Positions 1 through 6,683 of a DNA stretch of 38,418 nucleotides are shown one piece after another. The position numbers were made by a program, and so were the translations under genes. The DNA comes from Bdellovibrionales bacterium (GTDB taxonomy: Bacteria > Bdellovibrionota > Bdellovibrionia > Bdellovibrionales > UBA1609): contig JABSOQ010000003.1 of assembly GCA_013216195.1 (NCBI GenBank), positions 1-38,418 on the forward strand. The letters run 5' to 3'. Every line of letters starts with the position of its first letter. The first letter of the stretch is position 1. Below the pieces are notes generated by a model. The model ran no database searches and was not told the origin of the DNA. It worked only from the letters and a program-made list of their open reading frames with translations.

Positions 1-1269
1 CTCGACTACAGCTCTAGCACCTATCAAGACCTCTTTCTCAATAAACTCTCGATTGCCTTCTTTTTCTAGCTCGATACCAAAGGGCTGCAAAAAGACTTGC
101 GCTCCTGGAACTCCAATTTTGTTGTTTGCAAATGAATAGCCTGATTCAACAACAACTCGTATTTCATCACGATCGGGAGTCTCAAGTGCAATTGATAGAG
201 ATGCAATCTGAGTTTGCTTTAAGCTTTGAATCTCAAGAGTGTCCAATCGGACTTTTCCCTCTTGCAACACATCTCCGGCAGGCTCAGTAATTTGGGCTAA
301 AAGGTAACCAGCTGATCCCTCGACTGAGATTTCATACCTGAAGTCTCGGCTCCATACTGTTCCTTCAGACATCACTCGCCCATCTACAATATGTAGGAGG
401 CTTATTTTAGAATCAGCAGAAACCTCTTGAACCGTTTTGAGTCGGCCTGAAATCAAATACGGGGTATCAAGCGTCTTCTCTTCAAGCACACTTCCCCAGG
501 AATCTGCAGGTTCTGATAGAGATGAATCGCTTGCAGCCACTCGGCTGATCTTATTGTCAGCTACGTTCGGCTGGCTAGCAATTGTTGTTGCTTCAGATGG
601 CTGCTTTGGTGCCATGACCACAATTTGCTGACCAGATGAAGTGGCAATCGTCACCCTTTGATCTTTGCTCTGCTCTTCAAGTGCCTCGTTTACGAGTCGT
701 TCCGCTTTGCTTTCAAAACTATTCGGATTCTTATCGAAGTTGGCTGTCGCCAGAAAGTTAGACGATGGTGTGGCAATCTTAGCAACTAAGGGGTTTCTCA
801 TGCTTGCCGAAGCAAGCAGCACGGGTTGAAGCCGAGAGCCAGATTCAAGCTCAACAGGCAAATCCACTTCTTCCACTTCGCCAGCTGAAATGCGAATGCC
901 GTTTAGTCGAGGAGCTGAATCATAAGGGTTCAAGTCGCTTGGGCCAGATGGAAGCTCTAATTGGTTTGGCTGATCGAAGAGATCTTGCATACCCTGACCC
1001 GAGTTCAAAGTGACTACACCCATGTTTGTTGTTTCGAGATTCATTTCAACGTCAAACTCTTCGCCTCTGGTAATAGGCTTTTGATACTGAACTTCACGAA
1101 CAGCTACCATTGCAGGGCTAGAGTCATCTATCTGTATTCTCATCGTAACGGCAGGAGCACTTCGAACATCAACTTCCAAAAATGTTGACGGAAAAAGAAC
1201 AACAAAGAATGCCGTCAGTGCAGCAAACTTGCTAATTGATTTGAGATAACCTTTTAGAAGCTCTTTCAA
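1..1269 (-). CDS. Signal-anchored envelope protein of unknown function (partial)
   Basis: The frame is open for 423 codons from a TTG start to the left edge of the window, so the C-terminus is missing. Residues about 1-13 are basic and about 14-31 are hydrophobic, which suggests a signal peptide or signal anchor; the rest is hydrophilic and would be periplasmic or exposed. I see no repeats, cysteine pattern or catalytic motif I recognise. The composition (many Ser, Glu, Val; alternating hydrophobic stretches after about residue 260) suggests a flexible middle followed by beta-rich domains. TTG is chosen because the first in-frame ATG lies after the hydrophobic segment and a stop occurs a few codons upstream; a GAGAG-like Shine-Dalgarno (SD) sequence precedes it. 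It follows a small lipoprotein gene on the same strand with an 86-base gap and could be co-transcribed with it. Confidence 0.7.
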   Translation of the reverse strand, partial: MKELLKGYLKSISKFAALTAFFVVLFPSTFLEVDVRSAPAVTMRIQIDDSSPAMVAVREVQYQKPITRGEEFDVEMNLETTNMGVVTLNSGQGMQDLFDQPNQLELPSGPSDLNPYDSAPRLNGIRISAGEVEEVDLPVELESGSRLQPVLLASASMRNPLVAKIATPSSNFLATANFDKNPNSFESKAERLVNEALEEQSKDQRVTIATSSGQQIVVMAPKQPSEATTIASQPNVADNKISRVAASDSSLSEPADSWGSVLEEKTLDTPYLISGRLKTVQEVSADSKISLLHIVDGRVMSEGTVWSRDFRYEISVEGSAGYLLAQITEPAGDVLQEGKVRLDTLEIQSLKQTQIASLSIALETPDRDEIRVVVESGYSFANNKIGVPGAQVFLQPFGIELEKEGNREFIEKEVLIGARAVVE

Positions 1270-1355
1270 AACTTTGTTCTCTCTCTATATCTATTTCTTG
1301 TGAAGCTACTGACCGTACGCTGTACAGACAAATGGCCCCCACTCTTTAAGTCTAG

Positions 1356-1814
1356 TTAGAATACCCGAAAATCGTCAATAATATTGAGGTCTTCGCGACG
1401 TTTGGAGAGTTGCTCAACGATGCGTTTGCGAATCAATTCAGCAAGTCTTTCGTCGGTGTCGACAGTTTCAAACCTGCCAACCCCTGATGTTGCTCTTTGT
1501 TTGATCTGCTTGAAAACTGAGATCTCTACAGAGTAGGGCCTTCGGTCGCCACGGATCAGCACATCCGCGTAGAATCGGGTGTCTGATTCAATCGGCCTTA
1601 AAAACTTGTTCTTACCTGCCAAAAAATAATGTGATTCGAGTCTCTTACCCTCGCGGTCCATTGTTCTGGTCCCAAGAGGTAGTGAGCTTTTAATAGCTCT
1701 TTTAATTGTCGAAAGGGGCTTGTCGACATCTCCTATACGGACTGTCGTCCAGGAAGCACATCCTGAAAACTGTAAAGCAGCACAAAGAGCAATAAATGAA
1801 ATTAGTATTCTCAT
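1356..1814 (-). CDS. Small lipoprotein of unknown function
   Basis: This is a 152-residue protein with a short basic N-terminus, a hydrophobic core and a lipobox ending F-S-G-C at Cys19, so it should be cleaved by signal peptidase II and anchored in a membrane by lipid. The mature part is basic, mixes strands and helices, and has no motif I recognise. It lies just after the terminator of the dap operon and so probably has its own promoter. The next gene downstream is the signal-anchored protein at the window edge. The SD sequence upstream of the ATG is poor, but no better start keeps the signal peptide. The function is unknown; the lipoprotein call rests on the lipobox alone. Confidence 0.75.
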   Translation of the reverse strand: MRILISFIALCAALQFSGCASWTTVRIGDVDKPLSTIKRAIKSSLPLGTRTMDREGKRLESHYFLAGKNKFLRPIESDTRFYADVLIRGDRRPYSVEISVFKQIKQRATSGVGRFETVDTDERLAELIRKRIVEQLSKRREDLNIIDDFRVF

Positions 1815-1866
1815 ATCTAAAAATAGGCTAACTCAACTCTGAGCTATAAGCGAGCGCTTTGGAATG

Positions 1867-1922
1867 AAAAAAACCGCCAACTGCCTAGAGCAAAACTAGG
1901 CTCATATGGCAAGATCAGGCGG
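1867..1922 (-). terminator. Rho-independent terminator of the dap operon
   Basis: Read on the minus strand, CCGCC pairs with GGCGG around an inner GCCTAG/CTAGGC hairpin, and the structure is followed directly by a run of seven T. It begins about 55 bases after the stop of the transaldolase gene, the last gene of the operon. The layered stem and T-run are seen directly; termination is inferred. Confidence 0.8.
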
Positions 1923-1976
1923 CTATCATTGGCGACACATTAGATGCAGAAAAATGAAAATGACTTAATACTCTGC

Positions 1977-2621
1977 TTACGAAGGCAATCGGCCAGCATC
2001 TTTCAAGAACTGCTCTAGCCCTTTGTCTGTAAGGGGATGCTTAGCAAGACCTGGTAGCACCTTATAAGGCAGAGTCACGATATCAGCACCAATTAAAGCA
2101 GACTCTAATATATGGACGGGATGTCTCACACTAGCTGCCAAGATTTCGGTTTTGAAAGAGTAGTTATCGTAAATCTGGCGAATCTGTTGAATCAGATCCA
2201 TTCCTGTTGAGGAGATATCGTCGAGGCGTCCAATAAAAGGCGAAGCCATTGTAGCCCCCGCTTTCGCAGCCAATAGTGCCTGCAAAGGGCTGAATATCAA
2301 GGTGACGTTTGTTTTAATGCCATCAGAAGACAACCTTTGAACAGCCACTAGGCCATCAGCCGTCATCGGAATCTTAACCACAACATTTTCGGCTATCTTA
2401 GCTAACTCAAGCCCCTCGGCTACCATTTCTTCAGCATCGACTGCCAAAACCTCTGCAGAAACAGGGCCTGCGACTTCAGCACAGATCTCTTTGATTACAG
2501 TCGCATGATCTCGACCAGATTTAGCAATAAGCGAAGGGTTCGTCGTTACCCCATCCACTAGGCCCATTTTGTTCGCCGCTCTTATATCTTCAATTTCTGC
2601 ACTGTCGATAAAAAACTTCAT
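1977..2621 (-). CDS. Small transaldolase / fructose-6-phosphate aldolase family
   Basis: This 214-residue protein belongs to the short transaldolase family (TalC/FSA type, TIGR00875-like), a TIM barrel that forms a Schiff base with sugar phosphates. Members act as transaldolase in the pentose phosphate pathway or as fructose-6-phosphate aldolase, and sequence alone does not separate the two. The N-terminus MKFFIDSA, the TTNPSL motif near residues 26-31 and the Schiff-base lysine in VVKIPMT (Lys83) are all present. The length is normal. An ATG 11 codons further upstream exists, but this start has a strong AGAGGTG SD sequence at the right distance and matches the family N-terminus. It is the last gene of the dap operon and is followed by a terminator. 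Its link to diaminopimelate genes may be only genomic. Confidence 0.92.
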   Translation of the reverse strand: MKFFIDSAEIEDIRAANKMGLVDGVTTNPSLIAKSGRDHATVIKEICAEVAGPVSAEVLAVDAEEMVAEGLELAKIAENVVVKIPMTADGLVAVQRLSSDGIKTNVTLIFSPLQALLAAKAGATMASPFIGRLDDISSTGMDLIQQIRQIYDNYSFKTEILAASVRHPVHILESALIGADIVTLPYKVLPGLAKHPLTDKGLEQFLKDAGRLPS

Positions 2622-2702
2622 TGAGATCACCTCTTTGGTTCTTGCGAGCACCAACTTCGGCCTCGCTATAACTAGCTTAAATTGTCAGCAAGTGAGCATG
2701 GT

Positions 2703-3272
2703 TTACGCCTGGGCTTCAGAAAAATCAAGCAAGGTTTTGCCCTGGCTATGGAACTCTCCCCACCTCAAATTGGCGAAACGCTTAGTAAGCGAGTTTAAAG
2801 ACTCTTTCAGCACCGGATGCAGATATTCTGGCCAAATTTCGACAGCTGGAAAGAGACTCTCGGGCTTCAAATGAAACTCTGGGTGAGGCAGGGTCAAAGA
2901 GGAGGTCATGACTGTAATATCGTCATAACTCAATAGATTTAGACTCAGACTTCTATGCTCGCCCATGGTCTCAAGATCGAGACCAACCTTTTGCAACCAC
3001 TCAAGTAATTGCCCTGGCTCCATAGAAGTTTCGACTTTGGCCACCACACTCAAGCCATCAAAACTCGAAACCCGTTTTAAATCATGAACATGCTTAGGGC
3101 TGCGCAACTCGCCTTCGATGCGGTAGACAGATGAGATCGAAATAACCTCACACTCTTCATCGATTGACTGAAACACCTTGCGCATTAGCGCTATTCCGTC
3201 ATTAGAAAACGACTTGAGACCTACCAGTGCTAAGTGTGATGCAAGCTCATTGGCATTTCTAGATGCGCTCAT
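2703..3272 (-). CDS. FolK-like (HPPK fold) protein, probably catalytically inactive
   Basis: This 189-residue protein resembles 6-hydroxymethyl-7,8-dihydropterin pyrophosphokinase (FolK), a folate-pathway enzyme. The match covers the start (ALVGLKSFSND against the usual A-x-GSN-x-GD), the SSVYR segment, a central V-ETS-P--LL-WLQ--- segment, and LTLPHPEFH near residues 126-134, all in FolK order. The key FolK motif R-T-L-D-L-D, whose two aspartates bind the Mg ions, reads R-S-L-S-L-N here (residues 107-112), so both metal ligands are gone; the GSN loop is also altered. The reading frame is intact and overlaps dapB by 14 bases, so it is translated as part of the operon and is not a decayed gene. 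I infer a pseudoenzyme or a protein with a new role. Homology is likely; the function is open. Confidence 0.7.
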   Translation of the reverse strand: MSASRNANELASHLALVGLKSFSNDGIALMRKVFQSIDEECEVISISSVYRIEGELRSPKHVHDLKRVSSFDGLSVVAKVETSMEPGQLLEWLQKVGLDLETMGEHRSLSLNLLSYDDITVMTSSLTLPHPEFHLKPESLFPAVEIWPEYLHPVLKESLNSLTKRFANLRWGEFHSQGKTLLDFSEAQA

Positions 3273-3951
3273 TGATCACATCTTCTAAAATATAGACACC
3301 GTTCTTCTGACCCAATAACCATTCGCAGCTTTTGACTGCTCCCGATGCAAACACAGACCTGTTCAGTGCAGAGTGCTTAAACTCAAGAACTTCATCTTCA
3401 GACATAGCGAACACCGAGTGCACTCCATAAATACCACCACCACGCAGAGCCGAGACCTCGGTAACTTCTCGGCCAATTCGGTGTTCAAGAGCCTTTTGTA
3501 GGTGAATCGCAGTGCCACTTGGTCGATCAACTTTTTTATTGTGATGAAACTCTTCAATAGCAAAATCAAACCAATTGGCCTTAGTAAAAACAGCCAAAGC
3601 TTTTCTCAAAACGGCAATACCTAAAGACATGTTTGGCGACCACAGCACCGGAATCTTCTCGGCAGCATCTTTAATCTTATTCAATTGATCATCAGTGATG
3701 CCCGTCGTCCCACTCACTAGAGGCTTTGAGTGCTCTACACACCACTCAAGAACCTTCTCGAAGCCGTCGGGTAAAGAGAAATCAATGACAGCGTCTACCT
3801 CTGCAGGGTCTAAATCTGAAGGGTTTGCCACATAATCAGTTGAGCCATGGGCAACACCCTTAACGAACTGCAAGCTCTCGTGATTTTGCAAGATACGAAC
3901 GACCTCTTGGCCCATTCGACCCGAGGCTCCCATAACTGCTATCTTTTCCAT
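3259..3951 (-). CDS. dapB: 4-hydroxy-tetrahydrodipicolinate reductase
   Basis: DapB reduces the product of DapA with NAD(P)H, the second step of the diaminopimelate branch that feeds lysine and peptidoglycan. The nucleotide-binding loop GASGRMGQ is at residues 8-15. The catalytic signature EEFHHNKKVDRPSGTA (about 133-148) contains the His pair, Lys140 and the substrate-binding SGTA. At 230 residues it is somewhat shorter than the E. coli enzyme (about 270), with a compact central region. It overlaps dapA by one base (TAATG) and the FolK-like gene by 14 bases, so translation is probably coupled. Confidence 0.97.
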   Translation of the reverse strand: MEKIAVMGASGRMGQEVVRILQNHESLQFVKGVAHGSTDYVANPSDLDPAEVDAVIDFSLPDGFEKVLEWCVEHSKPLVSGTTGITDDQLNKIKDAAEKIPVLWSPNMSLGIAVLRKALAVFTKANWFDFAIEEFHHNKKVDRPSGTAIHLQKALEHRIGREVTEVSALRGGGIYGVHSVFAMSEDEVLEFKHSALNRSVFASGAVKSCEWLLGQKNGVYILEDVINERI

Positions 3952-4829
3952 TACAATAGCTCCAGAGTTTTCATCTCTTCGACCACCTGATCTGTGCCAG
4001 AGCCAGACATCGTGGTCATTGGCAAACGCAACTCTGGCGAGTCAAAAATACCTTGCTTGTGAAGCGCCATTTTTATGCCTATCGGATTAGGCTCAGAATA
4101 AATCGACTTCATCAAACCGGAGTAGGTCTCATTGAAACTCTTCGCATCACTGACAGTCTTTTGCTCGGCTTCATAGAATTCAACCATTGGCTTTGCGAGA
4201 ACATGCGATATCACCGAAATCACCCCGTCACCAGACTGTGCACACATCTCAGCCCAAGTGTCATCATCGCCGCTCAGAATGATAAAATCATCTGGCGTTT
4301 GTTCTCTCATTTGTTTGTAGAGTTCTAGATCTCCAGTCGCCTCTTTAATGCCGATGATATTCTCAATTTTAGCGAGTCTCGCCGTAGTCTCGGCGGTCAG
4401 GCTAACGACCGTTCTGCCTGGCACGTTGTACAGAATTATTGGCAACTTGGTCGACTCGGCGACTTTTTTGAAATGCTCAAACATGCCCTCTTGGCTTGGC
4501 TTATTGTAATAAGGCACAACGACCAGTAGAGCATCAGCGCCCCAATCTTCAGCTTGTTTGCTATTCTCAATTGTCGCTTTAGTGCTATTTGTGCCAACAC
4601 CAACGATGATCGCTGTGTCGTCATCTGTCTCGGCGACTGTGCAATCGATCAACCTTTTGACTTCTTCTTTCTCCAAACAAGGGCTCTCAGCAGTTGTGCC
4701 ATTAACCACAAAGCTTTTGATCCCGGCTTGCACCTGGCTCTGCACCAATTTTTTGAAGCTCAACAAATCAAGATCTTCATCTACAAACGGAGTTGCTAAG
4801 GCTGTAATGATTCCCTTAAAGCTCTTCAT
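3951..4829 (-). CDS. dapA: 4-hydroxy-tetrahydrodipicolinate synthase
   Basis: DapA condenses pyruvate with aspartate semialdehyde, the committed step towards diaminopimelate and lysine. It is a cytoplasmic TIM-barrel Schiff-base aldolase, usually a tetramer. Seen here: GTTAESP (44-50, normally GTTGESP), the catalytic tyrosine in LYNVPGRT (Tyr134, Arg139) and the Schiff-base lysine in IKEATGD (Lys162). The length of 292 residues is typical. A longer frame opens 17 codons upstream, but the start used here matches the family N-terminus (MKSFKGIITALATPF) and has an AGGAG SD sequence seven bases away. That SD sequence lies inside the coding region of the upstream lipoprotein, which overlaps dapA by 14 bases, so the two are translationally linked. 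Confidence 0.97.
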   Translation of the reverse strand: MKSFKGIITALATPFVDEDLDLLSFKKLVQSQVQAGIKSFVVNGTTAESPCLEKEEVKRLIDCTVAETDDDTAIIVGVGTNSTKATIENSKQAEDWGADALLVVVPYYNKPSQEGMFEHFKKVAESTKLPIILYNVPGRTVVSLTAETTARLAKIENIIGIKEATGDLELYKQMREQTPDDFIILSGDDDTWAEMCAQSGDGVISVISHVLAKPMVEFYEAEQKTVSDAKSFNETYSGLMKSIYSEPNPIGIKMALHKQGIFDSPELRLPMTTMSGSGTDQVVEEMKTLELL

Positions 4830-5022
4830 TTTCTTGCTCCTCTTCTTCGGGCAATTCTTGTTCAATTTTTTGCTTATCAATTTCTAAATCATCTACAGCA
4901 CGAGAATAAGTTGGCGTACCTCGCCCAAGCTTCGGAGCATCTTCTGGAGGAAGGGGGTCACCCTTAACTCCACACCCTGTGATCCATATTATTCCGATCA
5001 AAACTGCGATGAATTTCACCAC
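4816..5022 (-). CDS. LptM/YifL-like small lipoprotein
   Basis: This 68-residue lipoprotein has a short signal peptide and the lipobox I-T-G-C at Cys17, followed at once by CGVKGDPLPPE. That resembles the C-G-x-K-G-P-L-x-x-P signature of LptM (YifL), a small outer-membrane lipoprotein that helps the LptD LPS translocon mature. In Proteobacteria LptM-like genes often sit beside lysA or dapF; here the gene is joined to dapA, which supports the call. The C-terminus is a very acidic tail (PEEEEQENEE). The GAA/GAG codons of that tail also form the SD sequence of dapA, and the stop lies inside dapA. The family call is by motif and context; the function in this organism is inferred. Confidence 0.75.
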   Translation of the reverse strand: MVKFIAVLIGIIWITGCGVKGDPLPPEDAPKLGRGTPTYSRAVDDLEIDKQKIEQELPEEEEQENEEL

Positions 5023-5034
5023 GAAACCTCTGTC

Positions 5035-5928
5035 TTATTTATCTGGCTGTAAATAAGCCTCAACCACTGCCAATTGCGAGCATACGTAGCCTTGGCGAAA
5101 CATCTTGGTTCTATATCTTAGCGAGAGGTTTTGGCAAAGATTTACGTAATTTTGAGCGTGAGAGACATCAATTTGCCCCTCGAGGGGGTCTAGCTTCCAC
5201 AGCCAGTATGAGATGTCTGGGAACTTAGGATGATCTTTTTTCAATTGTCTTAGCCTCAAACGACCTTCCTCGAGCTGTCCATCACGGACCATTTTTCTAA
5301 TCCTATAAAGTTCGAGAAAGGGGTTCTTCTCCAAACCATTTTGCTGAAGAAACTGCTCATTCAAGCTCTCAAAAACTTCAGTGCTTCGATCTAAACATTC
5401 TAAAACCTGCATTTTGTATACCTGAAGCCCAGAGTCGTATGGCACCAACTCTATAGCTGGCCCTAACAATTTCAACGCCTGGGAACATCGGCCCTGGCTC
5501 AGATAAAGCCTCGACAGGTCTTTCACCACTAGTGAATTCGTTCCCCCCTCTTTCTCGTGGCTCGAAGCAAACCAAGTCTTTGCCCGCCCTGGGCTCTCTA
5601 CAATGGCATCTACACCGAGCCCGTGAAGCCTTTGCCCTTCTTCAGTCAAAAACGTTTTCGAGTACTGCAAAACTAGGTTGGTGATCTTAGAGCTAAGTTG
5701 ATTGTAATCAGGGGTTGTCAATGGAATCTGAGCTAGCCTAGCTTTCGCAAGGTTGATGGCCTCTGACCTTTTCTTTTCGAGCATCAGAAATTGAGTTTGC
5801 TTTACAACCTCAGCATACACATCTTGGTTCGATACAGGTTCTTCTGAGAAAGCATAAAAACAAAAAAGGCTGATAGAAACTATCAGCCCTTTTCTTAAAG
5901 CATATAGACTCATAAGTCTCGATAGCAT
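5035..5928 (-). CDS. Secreted TPR-like helical repeat protein
   Basis: This 297-residue protein has a hydrophobic segment at about residues 14-28, probably a signal peptide. The rest is helical and looks like degenerate tetratricopeptide repeats, for example the LYLSQGRCSQALKLLGPAIEL segment near the middle and later leucine-rich helices. Such proteins usually act as periplasmic scaffolds. Five cysteines occur in the mature part. Its start overlaps the stop of the preceding secreted-protein gene by one base (TAATG), and the LptM-like gene follows after 12 bases, so it is inside the dap operon. No specific family is recognised. A role in envelope assembly is suggested only by neighbours. Confidence 0.75.
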   Translation of the reverse strand: MLSRLMSLYALRKGLIVSISLFCFYAFSEEPVSNQDVYAEVVKQTQFLMLEKKRSEAINLAKARLAQIPLTTPDYNQLSSKITNLVLQYSKTFLTEEGQRLHGLGVDAIVESPGRAKTWFASSHEKEGGTNSLVVKDLSRLYLSQGRCSQALKLLGPAIELVPYDSGLQVYKMQVLECLDRSTEVFESLNEQFLQQNGLEKNPFLELYRIRKMVRDGQLEEGRLRLRQLKKDHPKFPDISYWLWKLDPLEGQIDVSHAQNYVNLCQNLSLRYRTKMFRQGYVCSQLAVVEAYLQPDK

Positions 5929-6494
5929 TACTGCTTCAAGAAGTCAGTCAATTGAAGAGTCACTGTGCCAAATTGGCTTGGTGCTTTGTTTTGAAGCATT
6001 CCAGAAATTGGAATTTCACTTGGGTTAATCCAAGCTTCTGAAGTCTCATCTTTGTCTAGATCACGAATTTTAACGTAAACGCAGTCAAAAGTTCCAGCAG
6101 GCACAGTAATGTTGGCCTCTTGCATGTCTTCAACTTCCATATTTGATTCTGGCACGTCTTGCTTTTCGCCATTTACGAGGAGACGAATGATGCTTCCGTC
6201 AGTCTGGTCGAAAAGAATTTCAACTTTTTGCTTTTGACCCATGATATCGACGTTTTGCTCAACCCATGGTCCTTCTTCAACATACTCACGTACGTGCATG
6301 ACCATAGTTCCCTTGATGAAACCCATGTCGATTGTGTAGTTACCGCGATCTCCGACCTTCCAGTCGATCATTTGAACGCGTGCCTGATCCATCACAGACT
6401 CTTGTAGCTGCGAATAATCAAAAATCATGTCAATTGGTAGAGCTAAAGAGACATTAGCAAAAAAGGCCACCGCTAGGGCCAATAGGCATTTCAT
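5928..6494 (-). CDS. Secreted protein of unknown function, first gene of the dap operon
   Basis: The protein has 188 residues with a clear signal peptide (MKCLLALAVAFFANVSLA, likely cut after A-L-A) and a mature domain of beta-strand character rich in Asp, Glu and Met. Segments such as GNYTIDMGFIKGTMVMHVREY and VPAGTFDCVYVKIRD recall single-domain periplasmic beta proteins in which a VPAGTF-C-V motif is common (DUF3108-like and related), but I do not assign a family. The start was moved nine codons downstream of the longest frame because a perfect AGGAGG lies six bases before this ATG. It heads the seven-gene operon and overlaps the next gene by one base. Confidence 0.8.
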   Translation of the reverse strand: MKCLLALAVAFFANVSLALPIDMIFDYSQLQESVMDQARVQMIDWKVGDRGNYTIDMGFIKGTMVMHVREYVEEGPWVEQNVDIMGQKQKVEILFDQTDGSIIRLLVNGEKQDVPESNMEVEDMQEANITVPAGTFDCVYVKIRDLDKDETSEAWINPSEIPISGMLQNKAPSQFGTVTLQLTDFLKQ

Positions 6495-6504
6495 AGTTCC
6501 TCCT

Positions 6505-6537
6505 TGATAAGTACATTTCACTTCAATGTGATAAGTA
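6505..6537. promoter_or_regulatory. Pair of TGATAAGTA direct repeats before the dap operon
   Basis: TGATAAGTA occurs at 6505-6513 and again at 6529-6537, a 24-base period, with an ACATT/AATGT inverted repeat between them. The first copy touches the SD sequence of the first operon gene. The spacing fits two protein-binding half-sites near the promoter. Operator function is inferred only. Confidence 0.3.
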
Positions 6538-6683
6538 AAAAAATCAGATCACAGGAGGCTATCGCCCTCAAGGTTCTCTCGTAAAAAATTGGGCCTCGCC
6601 GCATTGCATGCCGATCGATCTGTCACGGCAGACAGAAAGTCAGCTTATAATCTGTTATTTTTGCTCTGGTTTAAGCTGAAGAG

